DNA of 64,000 nt from Salinibacterium amurskyense. Lineage in GTDB: Bacteria; Actinomycetota; Actinomycetes; Actinomycetales; Microbacteriaceae. Shown here one piece after another: positions 56,721 to 64,000 of the stretch. The notes beneath the pieces are model-generated. The model made no database searches, had not been told where the DNA came from, and worked only from the letters and a program-made list of their open reading frames with translations. How positions within the stretch are numbered: position 1 is the stretch's first letter; each line of letters begins with the position of its first letter. The DNA is taken from positions 992,001 to 1,056,000 of the forward strand of contig NZ_PGFH01000001.1 in assembly GCF_002797685.1 (NCBI RefSeq). The letters run 5' to 3'. A program made the position numbers and the translations under genes.

Positions 56721-56807
56721 ATGAAGCCTCTGACCCCGTATTGGGGCGGCTCTCAGACTCGCCGCTCTGCAGCGCGTCGGATGCAGAAGAACACTCACGG
56801 CGCATAG
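56721..56807 (+). CDS. Candidate 28-residue basic protein
   Basis: ATG at 56721 with GGGAG 7 bases upstream, ending with TAG at 56805-56807. The peptide starts MKPLTPYWGGSQTRRSAARR and has about six basic residues, with no membrane helix. The ribosome site is better than that of most neighbours. It sits between whiB and the large glycosyltransferase. No family is recognised. Chance is possible. Confidence 0.4.
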   Translation: MKPLTPYWGGSQTRRSAARRMQKNTHGA

Positions 56808-56810
56808 TCT
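56805..56810 (+). promoter_or_regulatory. -10 box of the GT2-membrane fusion gene, leaderless type
   Basis: TAGTCT is 7 bases before the ATG at 56818. It overlaps the stop codon of the 28-residue frame. Confidence 0.4.
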
Positions 56811-56817
56811 CAAACAA

Positions 56818-59628
56818 ATGCAGCCGAGAGTCACCGCAGTACTAGTCGCCCGCAACGGTGCGAAGTATTTGCCACGCACCCTTGCCGCTATCGCGGCGCA
56901 AACTCGGCGACCCGATTCGGTGATCGCGGTCGACGCTGATTCGAGTGACAATTCACTCGCGATCATGGCAGAGTCCGCTCCCGCTCAGATCGCGGATGCT
57001 CACGGGCAGCGAACTTTTGGTGGCGCGATTTCGTCTGCGCTGCAGACGGCCGCACCACAGGCATCCGAAAACGAATGGTTGTGGCTGCTTGCTCACGACA
57101 GTGCGCCAGACCCTCACGCGTTAAGCGCTCTGCTTGGCGCGGTTGAGATCGCGCCGTCGGTGGCGGTTGCTGGCCCCAAGCTGGTGCGCTGGGACAACCC
57201 GTCTGTTATCTCGAATTTTGGTGAGACGCTCACCCCGCTCGGCCGCTCCGTTGGACTCGTCAATGATGAGCTCGACCAGGCCCAGCACGATGTGCAGACC
57301 GACACTCTCGGCGTTGCCGGCGCAGGCATGCTTGTTCGTCGACAGGTGTGGGCGGCGCTGGGGGGTTTCGACCCCAAGCTGACCTCGGTCGATGCCGCTC
57401 TCGATTTCTGTGTTCGTGCTCGCTTGGCTGGCCACCGCGTCGTTGCTGTCGCGGATGCTCGGGTCGCCAGTTCTGGTGGCCCCGAACTCTTCGGTAAGCG
57501 CTCGGTCTCGGCCGCAGCGCACAATCGTGTGCAGCGCTTCGCCCAGTTGCACCGTCGTCTCGTCTACGCTCCCGGGTTTACCGTTCCGCTGCACTGGCTC
57601 ACGCTGCTGCCGCTCGCGATCCTGCGGTCGCTGGGCCACCTCGTTGCCAAGCGACCGACAGCCGTTGCTGGTGAGTTTGCTGCCGCCTTCGCCGCCATCT
57701 TTGATGGGGGAGTGGTCGCCGCCCGGCGAAACCTCCGACGCAATAAGCGACTGGGTTTTGCCGCTGTCGATCCATTGCGGATGTCGTGGGCTGAGCTGCG
57801 CGAAATGCGTGCGCACGAGCGCCACGGTGACTCGCCCGATGCGGCGTTCGAGGTGGCGAGGCCCAAGTTCTTCAGTAACGGCGGAGCGTGGACGGTGCTG
57901 CTGGCCGGCATCCTCGGAATGCTCGCGTTCTCTCGCTTTGTGGATGCCGCTGCACTGAGCGGTGGCGCACTGCTCCCGCTCTCCACCACGGTTTCTGAGC
58001 TGTGGCAGCACGTTGGGTATGGCTGGAATGACCTTGCTCAGCAGGTTGTCGCCGCCGATCCCTTCGCGGTTGTGCTCGCCGTGCTCGGCTCGCTGACGTT
58101 CTGGAATCCGTCGTTCAGCATTGTGTTGCTCTATCTCGTCGCGTTGCCGTTAGCGGCGCTGGCGGCCTGGTTGTGTGCGGCATCCATTTCTGAACGTACC
58201 TGGGCGCCCACGATCGCGGCTGCCGCGTGGACCGTCGCGCCCAGTTTCTTGGTCTCCCTCGGCGAAGGTCAACTGGGAGCCGTGCTCGCCCATATTCTTT
58301 TGCCGTGGCTTGTGCTCACGGTGCTCCGAGCCGCCCACAACTGGGCGATGGCGGCACTGGCCGCTCTTCTCTTCGCGGCGATCGCAGCGTCTGCGCCGAG
58401 CCTGATTCCTGCTCTTGTGATTGCGATGGTCGCGTGGATTGTCGTGCGCCCCAAGGCAACTCACCGCCTGCTGTGGATCGTGATTCCGGCGGCCGCGCTC
58501 TTTACCCCGCTGGTGATTCAGCAATGGGCTCGCGGCAACTTCTGGGCGATCTTTGCGGATCCCGGAGTTCCTGTTGCACGCGAGGCCTCGGCCGGCTGGC
58601 AGCTCGCAATCGGCAGCGTGGTGCCCGGTTCTAACGGCTGGAGCTCCCTGCTCGCAGCCCTCGGTCTCAACGATCGCTACGGCCCGCTTCTCGTGGCGCT
58701 CATGCTCGCTCCGTTCGCGGCGCTCGCACTCATGAGCCTTTTCGTTCCCGGTACCCGTCGCGCGGTTCCCTCGCTCGCCCTCGCGTTGTTGGGATTCGTG
58801 ACGGCGGTAGCGGCAACGCACGTCGCGGTCAGCGCCTCGGGTGAATCAGTAGTCGGCATCTGGGCGGCCCCCGGCCTCAGCCTGTACTGGCTCGGCCTGA
58901 GCGGAGCAGTGACGGTCGCAATTGACAGTCTCGACCGCCACGCCACCTTGCCCGCAGTCGTGGCTCTACTCGGCATCTTGGGCCTCTCCGCCGCGCCTCT
59001 GTGGTCGCTTGCGTCGGGCATGACCGCCGTGGAGGCAAGCAACGGCCGGCTCTTGCCCGCGTTCGTCGCCGCAGAATCAACCCAGCGCGATGGCCTCGGC
59101 ACGCTGCAGCTCACCGTCACATCTGACTCCACGATCTCCGTCGATCTGCATCGCGGCCGGGGCTCTGGACTCGACGAGCAGTCGACGCTCGCTGCCACCA
59201 ACACCGAACTTTCCGACGCTGAGGTTCGCAACGCCACGCTCGCGGGAAACATTGCCTCGCGCAGCGGCTACGAAATTGCTCGCGAGTTGAACGACCTGCA
59301 GGTCGCCTTCGTCGTGCTCACTCCGGCGACGAACGCAGACGCCTCCGAGACACGTCAACGCATCATCGAAGCTCTCGATGGCAACAGTCTCCTCAACCCC
59401 ATCGGTGACACTGCTCAGGGCTACCTGTGGCACTATCCCGACCTGCGAGAAAAAGAAATTCCCGTCGGCGCGAGCAATACCGAAACGCGTTGGGGCCAGA
59501 TCGTGCTTGCCGGGCAGGGACTCATTTTCGGTCTCACCCTCTTGCTGGCCATACCGACTACTCGCCGTCGTCGCCTGAAGGCGGCCAAAGCCGAGAGCGC
59601 CGTCACCGTGATTGAGGCGAACGAATGA
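56818..59628 (+). CDS. GT2 glycosyltransferase fused to a large membrane domain
   Basis: 936 residues. The GT-A domain (about 1-260) starts VTAVLVARNGAKYLPRTLAAI and has VDADSSDNS. From about 350 to 790 are roughly 12 membrane helices. The C-terminal part outside the membrane is about 120 residues, followed by one more helix at 890-915. It is a conserved actinobacterial type found next to WhiB and DUF5719 genes. It is probably a membrane-bound wall glycan enzyme. The donor is unknown. Its last codons overlap the next gene. Confidence 0.85.
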   Translation: MQPRVTAVLVARNGAKYLPRTLAAIAAQTRRPDSVIAVDADSSDNSLAIMAESAPAQIADAHGQRTFGGAISSALQTAAPQASENEWLWLLAHDSAPDPHALSALLGAVEIAPSVAVAGPKLVRWDNPSVISNFGETLTPLGRSVGLVNDELDQAQHDVQTDTLGVAGAGMLVRRQVWAALGGFDPKLTSVDAALDFCVRARLAGHRVVAVADARVASSGGPELFGKRSVSAAAHNRVQRFAQLHRRLVYAPGFTVPLHWLTLLPLAILRSLGHLVAKRPTAVAGEFAAAFAAIFDGGVVAARRNLRRNKRLGFAAVDPLRMSWAELREMRAHERHGDSPDAAFEVARPKFFSNGGAWTVLLAGILGMLAFSRFVDAAALSGGALLPLSTTVSELWQHVGYGWNDLAQQVVAADPFAVVLAVLGSLTFWNPSFSIVLLYLVALPLAALAAWLCAASISERTWAPTIAAAAWTVAPSFLVSLGEGQLGAVLAHILLPWLVLTVLRAAHNWAMAALAALLFAAIAASAPSLIPALVIAMVAWIVVRPKATHRLLWIVIPAAALFTPLVIQQWARGNFWAIFADPGVPVAREASAGWQLAIGSVVPGSNGWSSLLAALGLNDRYGPLLVALMLAPFAALALMSLFVPGTRRAVPSLALALLGFVTAVAATHVAVSASGESVVGIWAAPGLSLYWLGLSGAVTVAIDSLDRHATLPAVVALLGILGLSAAPLWSLASGMTAVEASNGRLLPAFVAAESTQRDGLGTLQLTVTSDSTISVDLHRGRGSGLDEQSTLAATNTELSDAEVRNATLAGNIASRSGYEIARELNDLQVAFVVLTPATNADASETRQRIIEALDGNSLLNPIGDTAQGYLWHYPDLREKEIPVGASNTETRWGQIVLAGQGLIFGLTLLLAIPTTRRRRLKAAKAESAVTVIEANE

Positions 59629-61253
59629 GCGACAACGAACTTACTCCCGACGAGGCCGCCGCGTTGCCAGTCGAGCCCACCGGCGCCGAATTCGACGACG
59701 ACCACGAACTCACCGGAGCCCCAGAACCCGAGTCGAGCACGCGTCGCCCGGTGTCCGCCAAAGCTGCCGCCGCCATCGGTGCCCGCGTTGTTGGTGGAGT
59801 ACTCGGCATCGGTATCGCTGCCGCAGCTGTTCTTGGTTCGACCTTCGTCGAGCTGCCGTCGTCCACCGCGACGCCGCCGAGCGAGCTCGTGGTCCCCGTA
59901 CCCACCGCCCAGCAATTGACCTGCCCAGGGCCGCTCTTGAGGCTCTCTGATGAATCGGGCGCTGCGGCATCCACCGTCTTCACGCTCGGCCAGGCCGTTA
60001 CTCGTTTCTCGTCGAGTACCGGAGCGGTCGAACAGTCTCGCATCAGTGCCTCCGATGCTCAGCCGGGGGAGTCGGTGGCCGAGCCTCTCGTGCTGAGTGC
60101 GGCTCCGGATGCGCAATCTCCTGACCTTGACGTACTGCTCAGCGGTGCCCAATCCCAATCTGTCGCGGTTGGCGACTACGTCGGTTTCGCCTCGGCAGCC
60201 TGCCGGGCGGTCGGCGGCGATAGCTGGCTCGTGGGCGGAGCAACGACAACGGGCCGCACGACGCTCATCTCGTTGACGAACCCCACCGAGGTTGCCTCGA
60301 CGGTGGATCTCGAAATCTTCGACGAACGCGGCGTCGTCTCTGCGGCAGGCACCGGCGGAATCGTCGTGCCGCCGAACGGGCAGCGCGTGCTGTCGTTGGC
60401 TGGATTCGCCCCCGGTATTAGTTCGCCCGTGGTTCACGTGACGAGCAGTGGTGGCCAGATCACCGCCGAGCTGCAGCAGTCGATCGTGCGTGGGCTCGAC
60501 GCGGGTGGTGTCGAGATTATCGGTGCCACTCAGCCGCCAGCGCGCTCAGTATTCCTCCCCGGCATGGTCGTGACGAACCTCGAGGCGATTCAGGCTTTGC
60601 GCGGAACGGCGACTCAGACCGATGACGTGATCGCGGCCATTCGTGTTTTCCTTCCTGGCGAAGAATCGACCACCCTTTCTTTCACTCTCACCCCCGCCGA
60701 TACCGAGCGAGACCCGATCAGATTCACTCGCGATGTGAGCGCGGGAGTTGTCACCGACATCCCGATCGAAGAGCTCGAAACGGGCGCGTACTCTGTGCAG
60801 ATCGAATCGGACGAACCCGTCGTGGCGGCAGCTCGCACAACGTCGGCTGTGATCGCTTCTGGTGGGGGAATCTCTGCCACTGACTTCGCGTGGTTCACGG
60901 CGAGCCCCGCGCTCACGGAAGACACCCAATTCACGGTTGCGTCAGGGTTGGATGCCGTACTCAACGTCGTGAACCCGGGTGACACCGACGTCGTCGTGAG
61001 CCTTGTTGCCGCCGGCGATACCGTCGCCGATGGCTCTGCCAACGACGAGGCCGCGGACGATCAGGCTGCCAACGAGTACACGATCGAGGCGGGCGCGACA
61101 TTGCGGGTTCCGGTGCCGAACGGCGAGACGCTCACGCTGGTGCACAGCAGCCGCGTGTTTGTCAGCGTGACGCAGGCGGGGGACGGTTTCCTGTCGGCCT
61201 ATTCGATCGACCCGCAAACGCCGGGTTCGTCGCCGTTGACGGTCTTTCCGTAG
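59625..61253 (+). CDS. DUF5719-family membrane-anchored protein
   Basis: 542 residues. A 50-residue acidic cytoplasmic N-terminus precedes one membrane helix (about 52-78, VGGVLGIGIAAAAVLGS), then a long outside domain of beta-rich, Ser/Thr/Ala-rich repeats. Two cysteines are seen outside (TCPG and SAACRA). The start overlaps the GT2-fusion stop by 4 bases (ATGA). The pair is usually kept together, which suggests they act on one wall or glycan process. No enzymatic motif is seen. Confidence 0.82.
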   Translation: MSDNELTPDEAAALPVEPTGAEFDDDHELTGAPEPESSTRRPVSAKAAAAIGARVVGGVLGIGIAAAAVLGSTFVELPSSTATPPSELVVPVPTAQQLTCPGPLLRLSDESGAAASTVFTLGQAVTRFSSSTGAVEQSRISASDAQPGESVAEPLVLSAAPDAQSPDLDVLLSGAQSQSVAVGDYVGFASAACRAVGGDSWLVGGATTTGRTTLISLTNPTEVASTVDLEIFDERGVVSAAGTGGIVVPPNGQRVLSLAGFAPGISSPVVHVTSSGGQITAELQQSIVRGLDAGGVEIIGATQPPARSVFLPGMVVTNLEAIQALRGTATQTDDVIAAIRVFLPGEESTTLSFTLTPADTERDPIRFTRDVSAGVVTDIPIEELETGAYSVQIESDEPVVAAARTTSAVIASGGGISATDFAWFTASPALTEDTQFTVASGLDAVLNVVNPGDTDVVVSLVAAGDTVADGSANDEAADDQAANEYTIEAGATLRVPVPNGETLTLVHSSRVFVSVTQAGDGFLSAYSIDPQTPGSSPLTVFP

Positions 61254-61272
61254 CGAGCACCGGGGTCAGGCC

Positions 61273-61716
61273 CTAGAAGTGTCGGAACCGATCGGGCGCT
61301 AGCTCCCACGGGTCTTTGCCGATGTATTCGGCAACGGCACGAAAGACGCAACTCTCAATGAGCATCCGCTTGTGCAGTTCGTCGTCGCGATGCAACCGCG
61401 CCATCCGCTCGATCGGCAAGCGGTAGAGAATGATGCGCTTCTCGGCGGGCACCACATGCCAGCGTTCAACCTTGGAACCTTCGGGGCTGCTGGCCGGCAT
61501 CAGGCCGATCTCAAAGCGTGCCTCTGCGAGTTCATCCGGCCACATTTCTTTGAGAAACTGGGCGGCTGAGGCCACAGTCATCTCGAAGTTTCCGTTGCGG
61601 CTGCTGAGCAATGGCAAGTGCGGTCCAGTGACGGCAGCACGGATGCCGCGCCCGTGTCGGTCGCGCCAGTTTCCCCGCACAGAGCGCGTCGACTCCCGCT
61701 TCGATGATCTAGCCAC
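61273..61716 (-). CDS. Metallopeptidase-like (zincin fold, Rv3259-type) family protein, motif degenerate
   Basis: 147 residues starting at GTG 61716. The N-terminus is a basic stretch, followed by MTVASAAQFLKEMWPDEL and a C-terminal ELHKRMLIESCVFRAVAEYIG. Related zincins carry HExxH in the corresponding helix, but here the positions are ELHKRMLIE, so metal binding is doubtful. It lies between DUF5719 and DUF3499 genes on the opposite strand, as in mycobacteria (Rv3259 region) as I recall. Function is unknown. Confidence 0.78.
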   Translation of the reverse strand: MARSSKRESTRSVRGNWRDRHGRGIRAAVTGPHLPLLSSRNGNFEMTVASAAQFLKEMWPDELAEARFEIGLMPASSPEGSKVERWHVVPAEKRIILYRLPIERMARLHRDDELHKRMLIESCVFRAVAEYIGKDPWELAPDRFRHF

Positions 61717-61779
61717 GGGCTCATTCTACGGCCGCTGGTTGCCCAACTGTGGGCGCACAGTCGTAGGCTAGGGCTCACA

Positions 61780-61995
61780 ATGAATCAGCGCCCGTGCAGC
61801 AAGGTCGCCTGCAACTCCGAAGCAGTCGCCACCTTGACCTATGTTTACGCCGACTCAATGGCTGTTTTAGGGCCGCTGAGCTACAGCGCTGAACCGCACA
61901 CCTACGACCTGTGCGCTCGCCATGCCGAACGACTCTCCGTGCCTCAGGGGTGGCAGGTCGTTCGCCATGTAGTTTTGGGGCATGAGCAAAGCTAA
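61780..61995 (+). CDS. DUF3499 small putative zinc-binding protein
   Basis: 71 residues. Two Cys-rich knuckles are seen: C6 and C11 (CSKVAC), then C45 and H48 (CARH), which could hold one zinc. The middle YADSMAVLGPL is family-typical. The stop overlaps the manB start by 14 bases, so expression is coupled. It is conserved next to manB in actinobacteria, with no known function. Confidence 0.87.
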   Translation: MNQRPCSKVACNSEAVATLTYVYADSMAVLGPLSYSAEPHTYDLCARHAERLSVPQGWQVVRHVVLGHEQS

Positions 61996-63406
61996 CCCCA
62001 TCGATCTCGCCCCTTTCATCAAGGCATATGACGTTCGTGGCCTTGTGGGAACCCAGCTCACTGACGAGGTAGTCGAAGCGCTCGGTGCTGCTTTTGTTGA
62101 CGAAGTGGATGCCGCGGGCCACGAGGTCATCGTCGGCCACGACATGCGCGACTCTTCACCCCGTTTCGCCGCCGCATTCTCGGCCGGTGCGCGCGCTCGC
62201 GGGGGCAACGTCGTTCTCATTGGACTCTGCTCAACTGACGAAACCTATTTCGCCTCCGGATCCCTCACTGCACCCGCCGCCATGTTCACGGCGAGCCACA
62301 ACCCGGCCACCTACAACGGCATCAAGTTCAGCCGGGCGGGAGCGCAGGGCATCAGCTTCGCGACCGGGCTTAAGGCGATTCGCGACCGGGCTCAGAATTA
62401 TTTGGCGGAGGGCATCCCTGCCGTCGACGCCGTCGGGGCCCAGCGCGAACTCGACGTGCTCAGTGACTACGCCGGGTACTTGCGTGAACTCGTTGACCTC
62501 AGCACCATTCGCCCGATCCGCGTCGTCGTAGATGCCGGTAACGGCATGGGCGGCATGACAGTGCCCGCCGTGCTCTCCACAGCGGCGGGGCTCCCCGAAC
62601 TGCCCATCGAGATCATCCCCATGTATTTCGAACTCGACGGTACGTTCCCCAACCACGAAGCGAACCCACTCGACCCCGCCAACATTGTCGATCTTCAGAA
62701 GGCTGTGCTCGACCACGGCGCTGACCTCGGACTGGCCTTCGACGGCGATGCTGACCGCTGCTTCGTAGTTGACGAGCAGGGTAATCCGATGAGTCCCAGT
62801 GCGGTCGCTGCGGTCGTGGCGCTGCGGGAAATTCAGCGCGTGCGGGCTTCGCAGCCGGAGGGCGACATCCACGTCATCCACAACCTGATCACGTCGCGCA
62901 TCGTTGCCGAAACGATCGAGGCCGCGGGAGCGATCCCGGTGCGCACCCACGTCGGGCATTCACTCATCAAAGACCAGATGGCGGCTACGGGCGCGATCTT
63001 TGGCGGTGAACACTCGGCGCACTACTACTTCCGCGATTTCTGGGGTGCCGACAACGGGATGCTCGCCGCCATGCATTTGCTTGCCGAATTCGGTTCGCAG
63101 CCAGAGCCCCTCTCGGTGCTCTCGGCTCGCTTCTCGCCCTACGTAGCCAGCGGCGAGATCAATTCGGTGGTGGACGACGTTCCCGCCGCCACCGCTCGCA
63201 TTCGTGCAGCCTTCGAAGCGGAAGCCGACTTTGACGACTTGGATGGCCTTACGGTTACCGGTCGTACTGCCGAAGGCGAATCATTTTGGTGGTTCAACGT
63301 TCGTCCCTCGAACACGGAGCCGCTTCTGCGTCTCAACGCCGAGGCGGGGTCACAAGAAGTGCTCGACGCAGTGCGCGACCGGGCTCTCGCGATTATTCGA
63401 GCGTAG
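61982..63406 (+). CDS. manB: Phosphomannomutase / phosphoglucomutase
   Basis: 474 residues. It converts mannose-6-phosphate to mannose-1-phosphate for GDP-mannose. The phospho-serine is S105 in FTASHNPATYNG. The metal site is DGDADR at 254-259, the sugar-ring site is GGEHSAHYYF, and the phosphate-binding SNTEPLLR is near the C-terminus. The ATG at 61982 has GGGGC upstream and overlaps DUF3499. It links manA to the gmd genes. Confidence 0.95.
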   Translation: MSKANPIDLAPFIKAYDVRGLVGTQLTDEVVEALGAAFVDEVDAAGHEVIVGHDMRDSSPRFAAAFSAGARARGGNVVLIGLCSTDETYFASGSLTAPAAMFTASHNPATYNGIKFSRAGAQGISFATGLKAIRDRAQNYLAEGIPAVDAVGAQRELDVLSDYAGYLRELVDLSTIRPIRVVVDAGNGMGGMTVPAVLSTAAGLPELPIEIIPMYFELDGTFPNHEANPLDPANIVDLQKAVLDHGADLGLAFDGDADRCFVVDEQGNPMSPSAVAAVVALREIQRVRASQPEGDIHVIHNLITSRIVAETIEAAGAIPVRTHVGHSLIKDQMAATGAIFGGEHSAHYYFRDFWGADNGMLAAMHLLAEFGSQPEPLSVLSARFSPYVASGEINSVVDDVPAATARIRAAFEAEADFDDLDGLTVTGRTAEGESFWWFNVRPSNTEPLLRLNAEAGSQEVLDAVRDRALAIIRA

Positions 63407-63407
63407 G

Positions 63408-63429
63408 GACGGCGCCGTCACGCGTGACG
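63408..63429. other. Overlapping perfect palindromes
   Basis: GACGGCGCCGTC (63408-63419) and CGTCACGCGTGACG (63416-63429) share four bases. They lie 2 bases after the manB stop, between it and the convergent RDD gene. They could be a protein-binding site or part of a terminator, but there is no T-run. Confidence 0.35.
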
Positions 63430-63515
63430 CGTGTCAGCCGCACACGAGACACCCGACGGCTGGAGCCAACAGGTGACCGCCGACCGGTAACTGCTGACCG
63501 CCAACTGCTTCCGGC

Positions 63516-64000
63516 CTAGGCGCGGTTGCGGGGGAACCCGCGCGGCACGCTCGTGAGAGCGGGCTCGAGTACGTCGAGCCGCGCCTTCTCGCTCGCCAGC
63601 GCTGCATTCTCGCGCTCACGACGCACGGCGCTCACGGCCGACAACAGCACCTCGGGTTCCACGTGCGGCAGCGGCGAAACGTAGGCGGCTGCTTCGTTGG
63701 CCAACGACAGAGCGTGCTGTTGGCGCGTCAGCGGGGTGTAGCCGGGGGCGGCAACTAGAAAGTGTGAAATGCGGCGCGCGAGAGCATCCGGCATCTTGGC
63801 AACGTCGGCGGTGCGCGCCCATTCGGTCAATTGACCGGGAAGTTGCACCACGGGGTTCGCGAACTTGGTGACGCGCTCGTACTGGCTGTAGGTACCGGCC
63901 ACGAGGTCGCCCAGGCGTTGGGCGCGAGTGTTGAGCAGCGCGACCACAGCGGCTAAGCCTCCCGCGGTCATGAAGATTTCCATTACCCCGAGCAGGGCGC
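63516..64000 (-). CDS. RDD-family membrane protein, 5' part beyond the window
   Basis: The frame is open to the window edge, so the true start is upstream. The 161 visible residues include the last membrane helix (MTAGGLAAVVALLNTRAQRL), then the conserved QRLGDLVAGTYSQYER end of RDD domains, and a roughly 120-residue cytoplasmic tail ending PRGFPRNRA. RDD proteins are thought to be small transporters. The substrate is unknown. It converges with manB. Confidence 0.8.
   Translation of the reverse strand, partial: ALLGVMEIFMTAGGLAAVVALLNTRAQRLGDLVAGTYSQYERVTKFANPVVQLPGQLTEWARTADVAKMPDALARRISHFLVAAPGYTPLTRQQHALSLANEAAAYVSPLPHVEPEVLLSAVSAVRRERENAALASEKARLDVLEPALTSVPRGFPRNRA

Overview
The window is a high-GC, densely coded chromosomal segment from an actinobacterium, most likely Microbacteriaceae. 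The evidence for this is the acyl-CoA carboxylase set (biotin carboxylase-BCCP fusion, beta subunit and small epsilon subunit), a WhiB protein, a DUF3499 protein, frequent GTG starts, GTGA/ATGA overlaps, and many start codons with a TANNNT box only 6-7 bases upstream, which suggests leaderless transcripts. From memory, the backbone order (accBC, maf, accE, accD, birA, PH-domain protein, gtrA, purK, purE, LCP protein ... whiB, metallopeptidase-like protein, DUF3499, manB, with manA nearby) matches the Mycobacterium Rv3285-Rv3255c neighbourhood. Here that backbone is interrupted by large cell-surface polysaccharide blocks. No prophage, insertion sequence or CRISPR array was seen.

Layout. 1-2.6 kb: truncated propionyl-CoA synthetase, a divergent GAF-LuxR regulator (RamA-like) and tRNA-Ala(CGC) with a strong terminator. 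2.6-6.4 kb: biotin carboxylase/BCCP, Maf and a TRAM-type RNA methyltransferase. 6.4-9.5 kb: an operon of response regulator, histidine kinase and a second membrane protein that looks like a degenerate kinase. 9.5-10 kb: an AT-richer, repeat-filled non-coding island. 10-18.3 kb: accE/accD, birA, PH-domain protein, UDP-glucose dehydrogenase, GtrA, purK, purE and an LCP glycopolymer ligase.

18.3-56.2 kb is mainly glycan biosynthesis. It holds dTDP-rhamnose genes split into two blocks (rmlB/D on the minus strand, rmlC/A on the plus strand), about ten glycosyltransferases, two tandem DUF2142 membrane proteins, a second nucleotide-sugar dehydrogenase, and an ABC-type exporter. It also holds a GT2/DUF2304 pair, a secreted LGFP-repeat protein with a recent internal duplication beside an unrecognised two-gene membrane unit, galE, an acyltransferase-SGNH protein, two O-antigen-ligase/Wzy-like proteins, manA, a Wzx-like flippase and two tandem GDP-mannose-dehydratase-like genes. 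An acyl-CoA dehydrogenase is embedded in the block. 56.3-64 kb returns to the conserved backbone: whiB, a candidate 28-residue protein, a GT2-membrane fusion, DUF5719, the metallopeptidase-like protein, DUF3499, manB and the 3' part of an RDD-family gene.

Together the genes supply nucleotide sugars (dTDP-rhamnose, UDP-glucuronate, UDP-galactose, GDP-6-deoxyhexose), assemble lipid-linked glycans, export and polymerise them, and attach them to the wall (LCP). The carboxylase, BirA and PrpE genes form a separate acyl-CoA metabolic theme.
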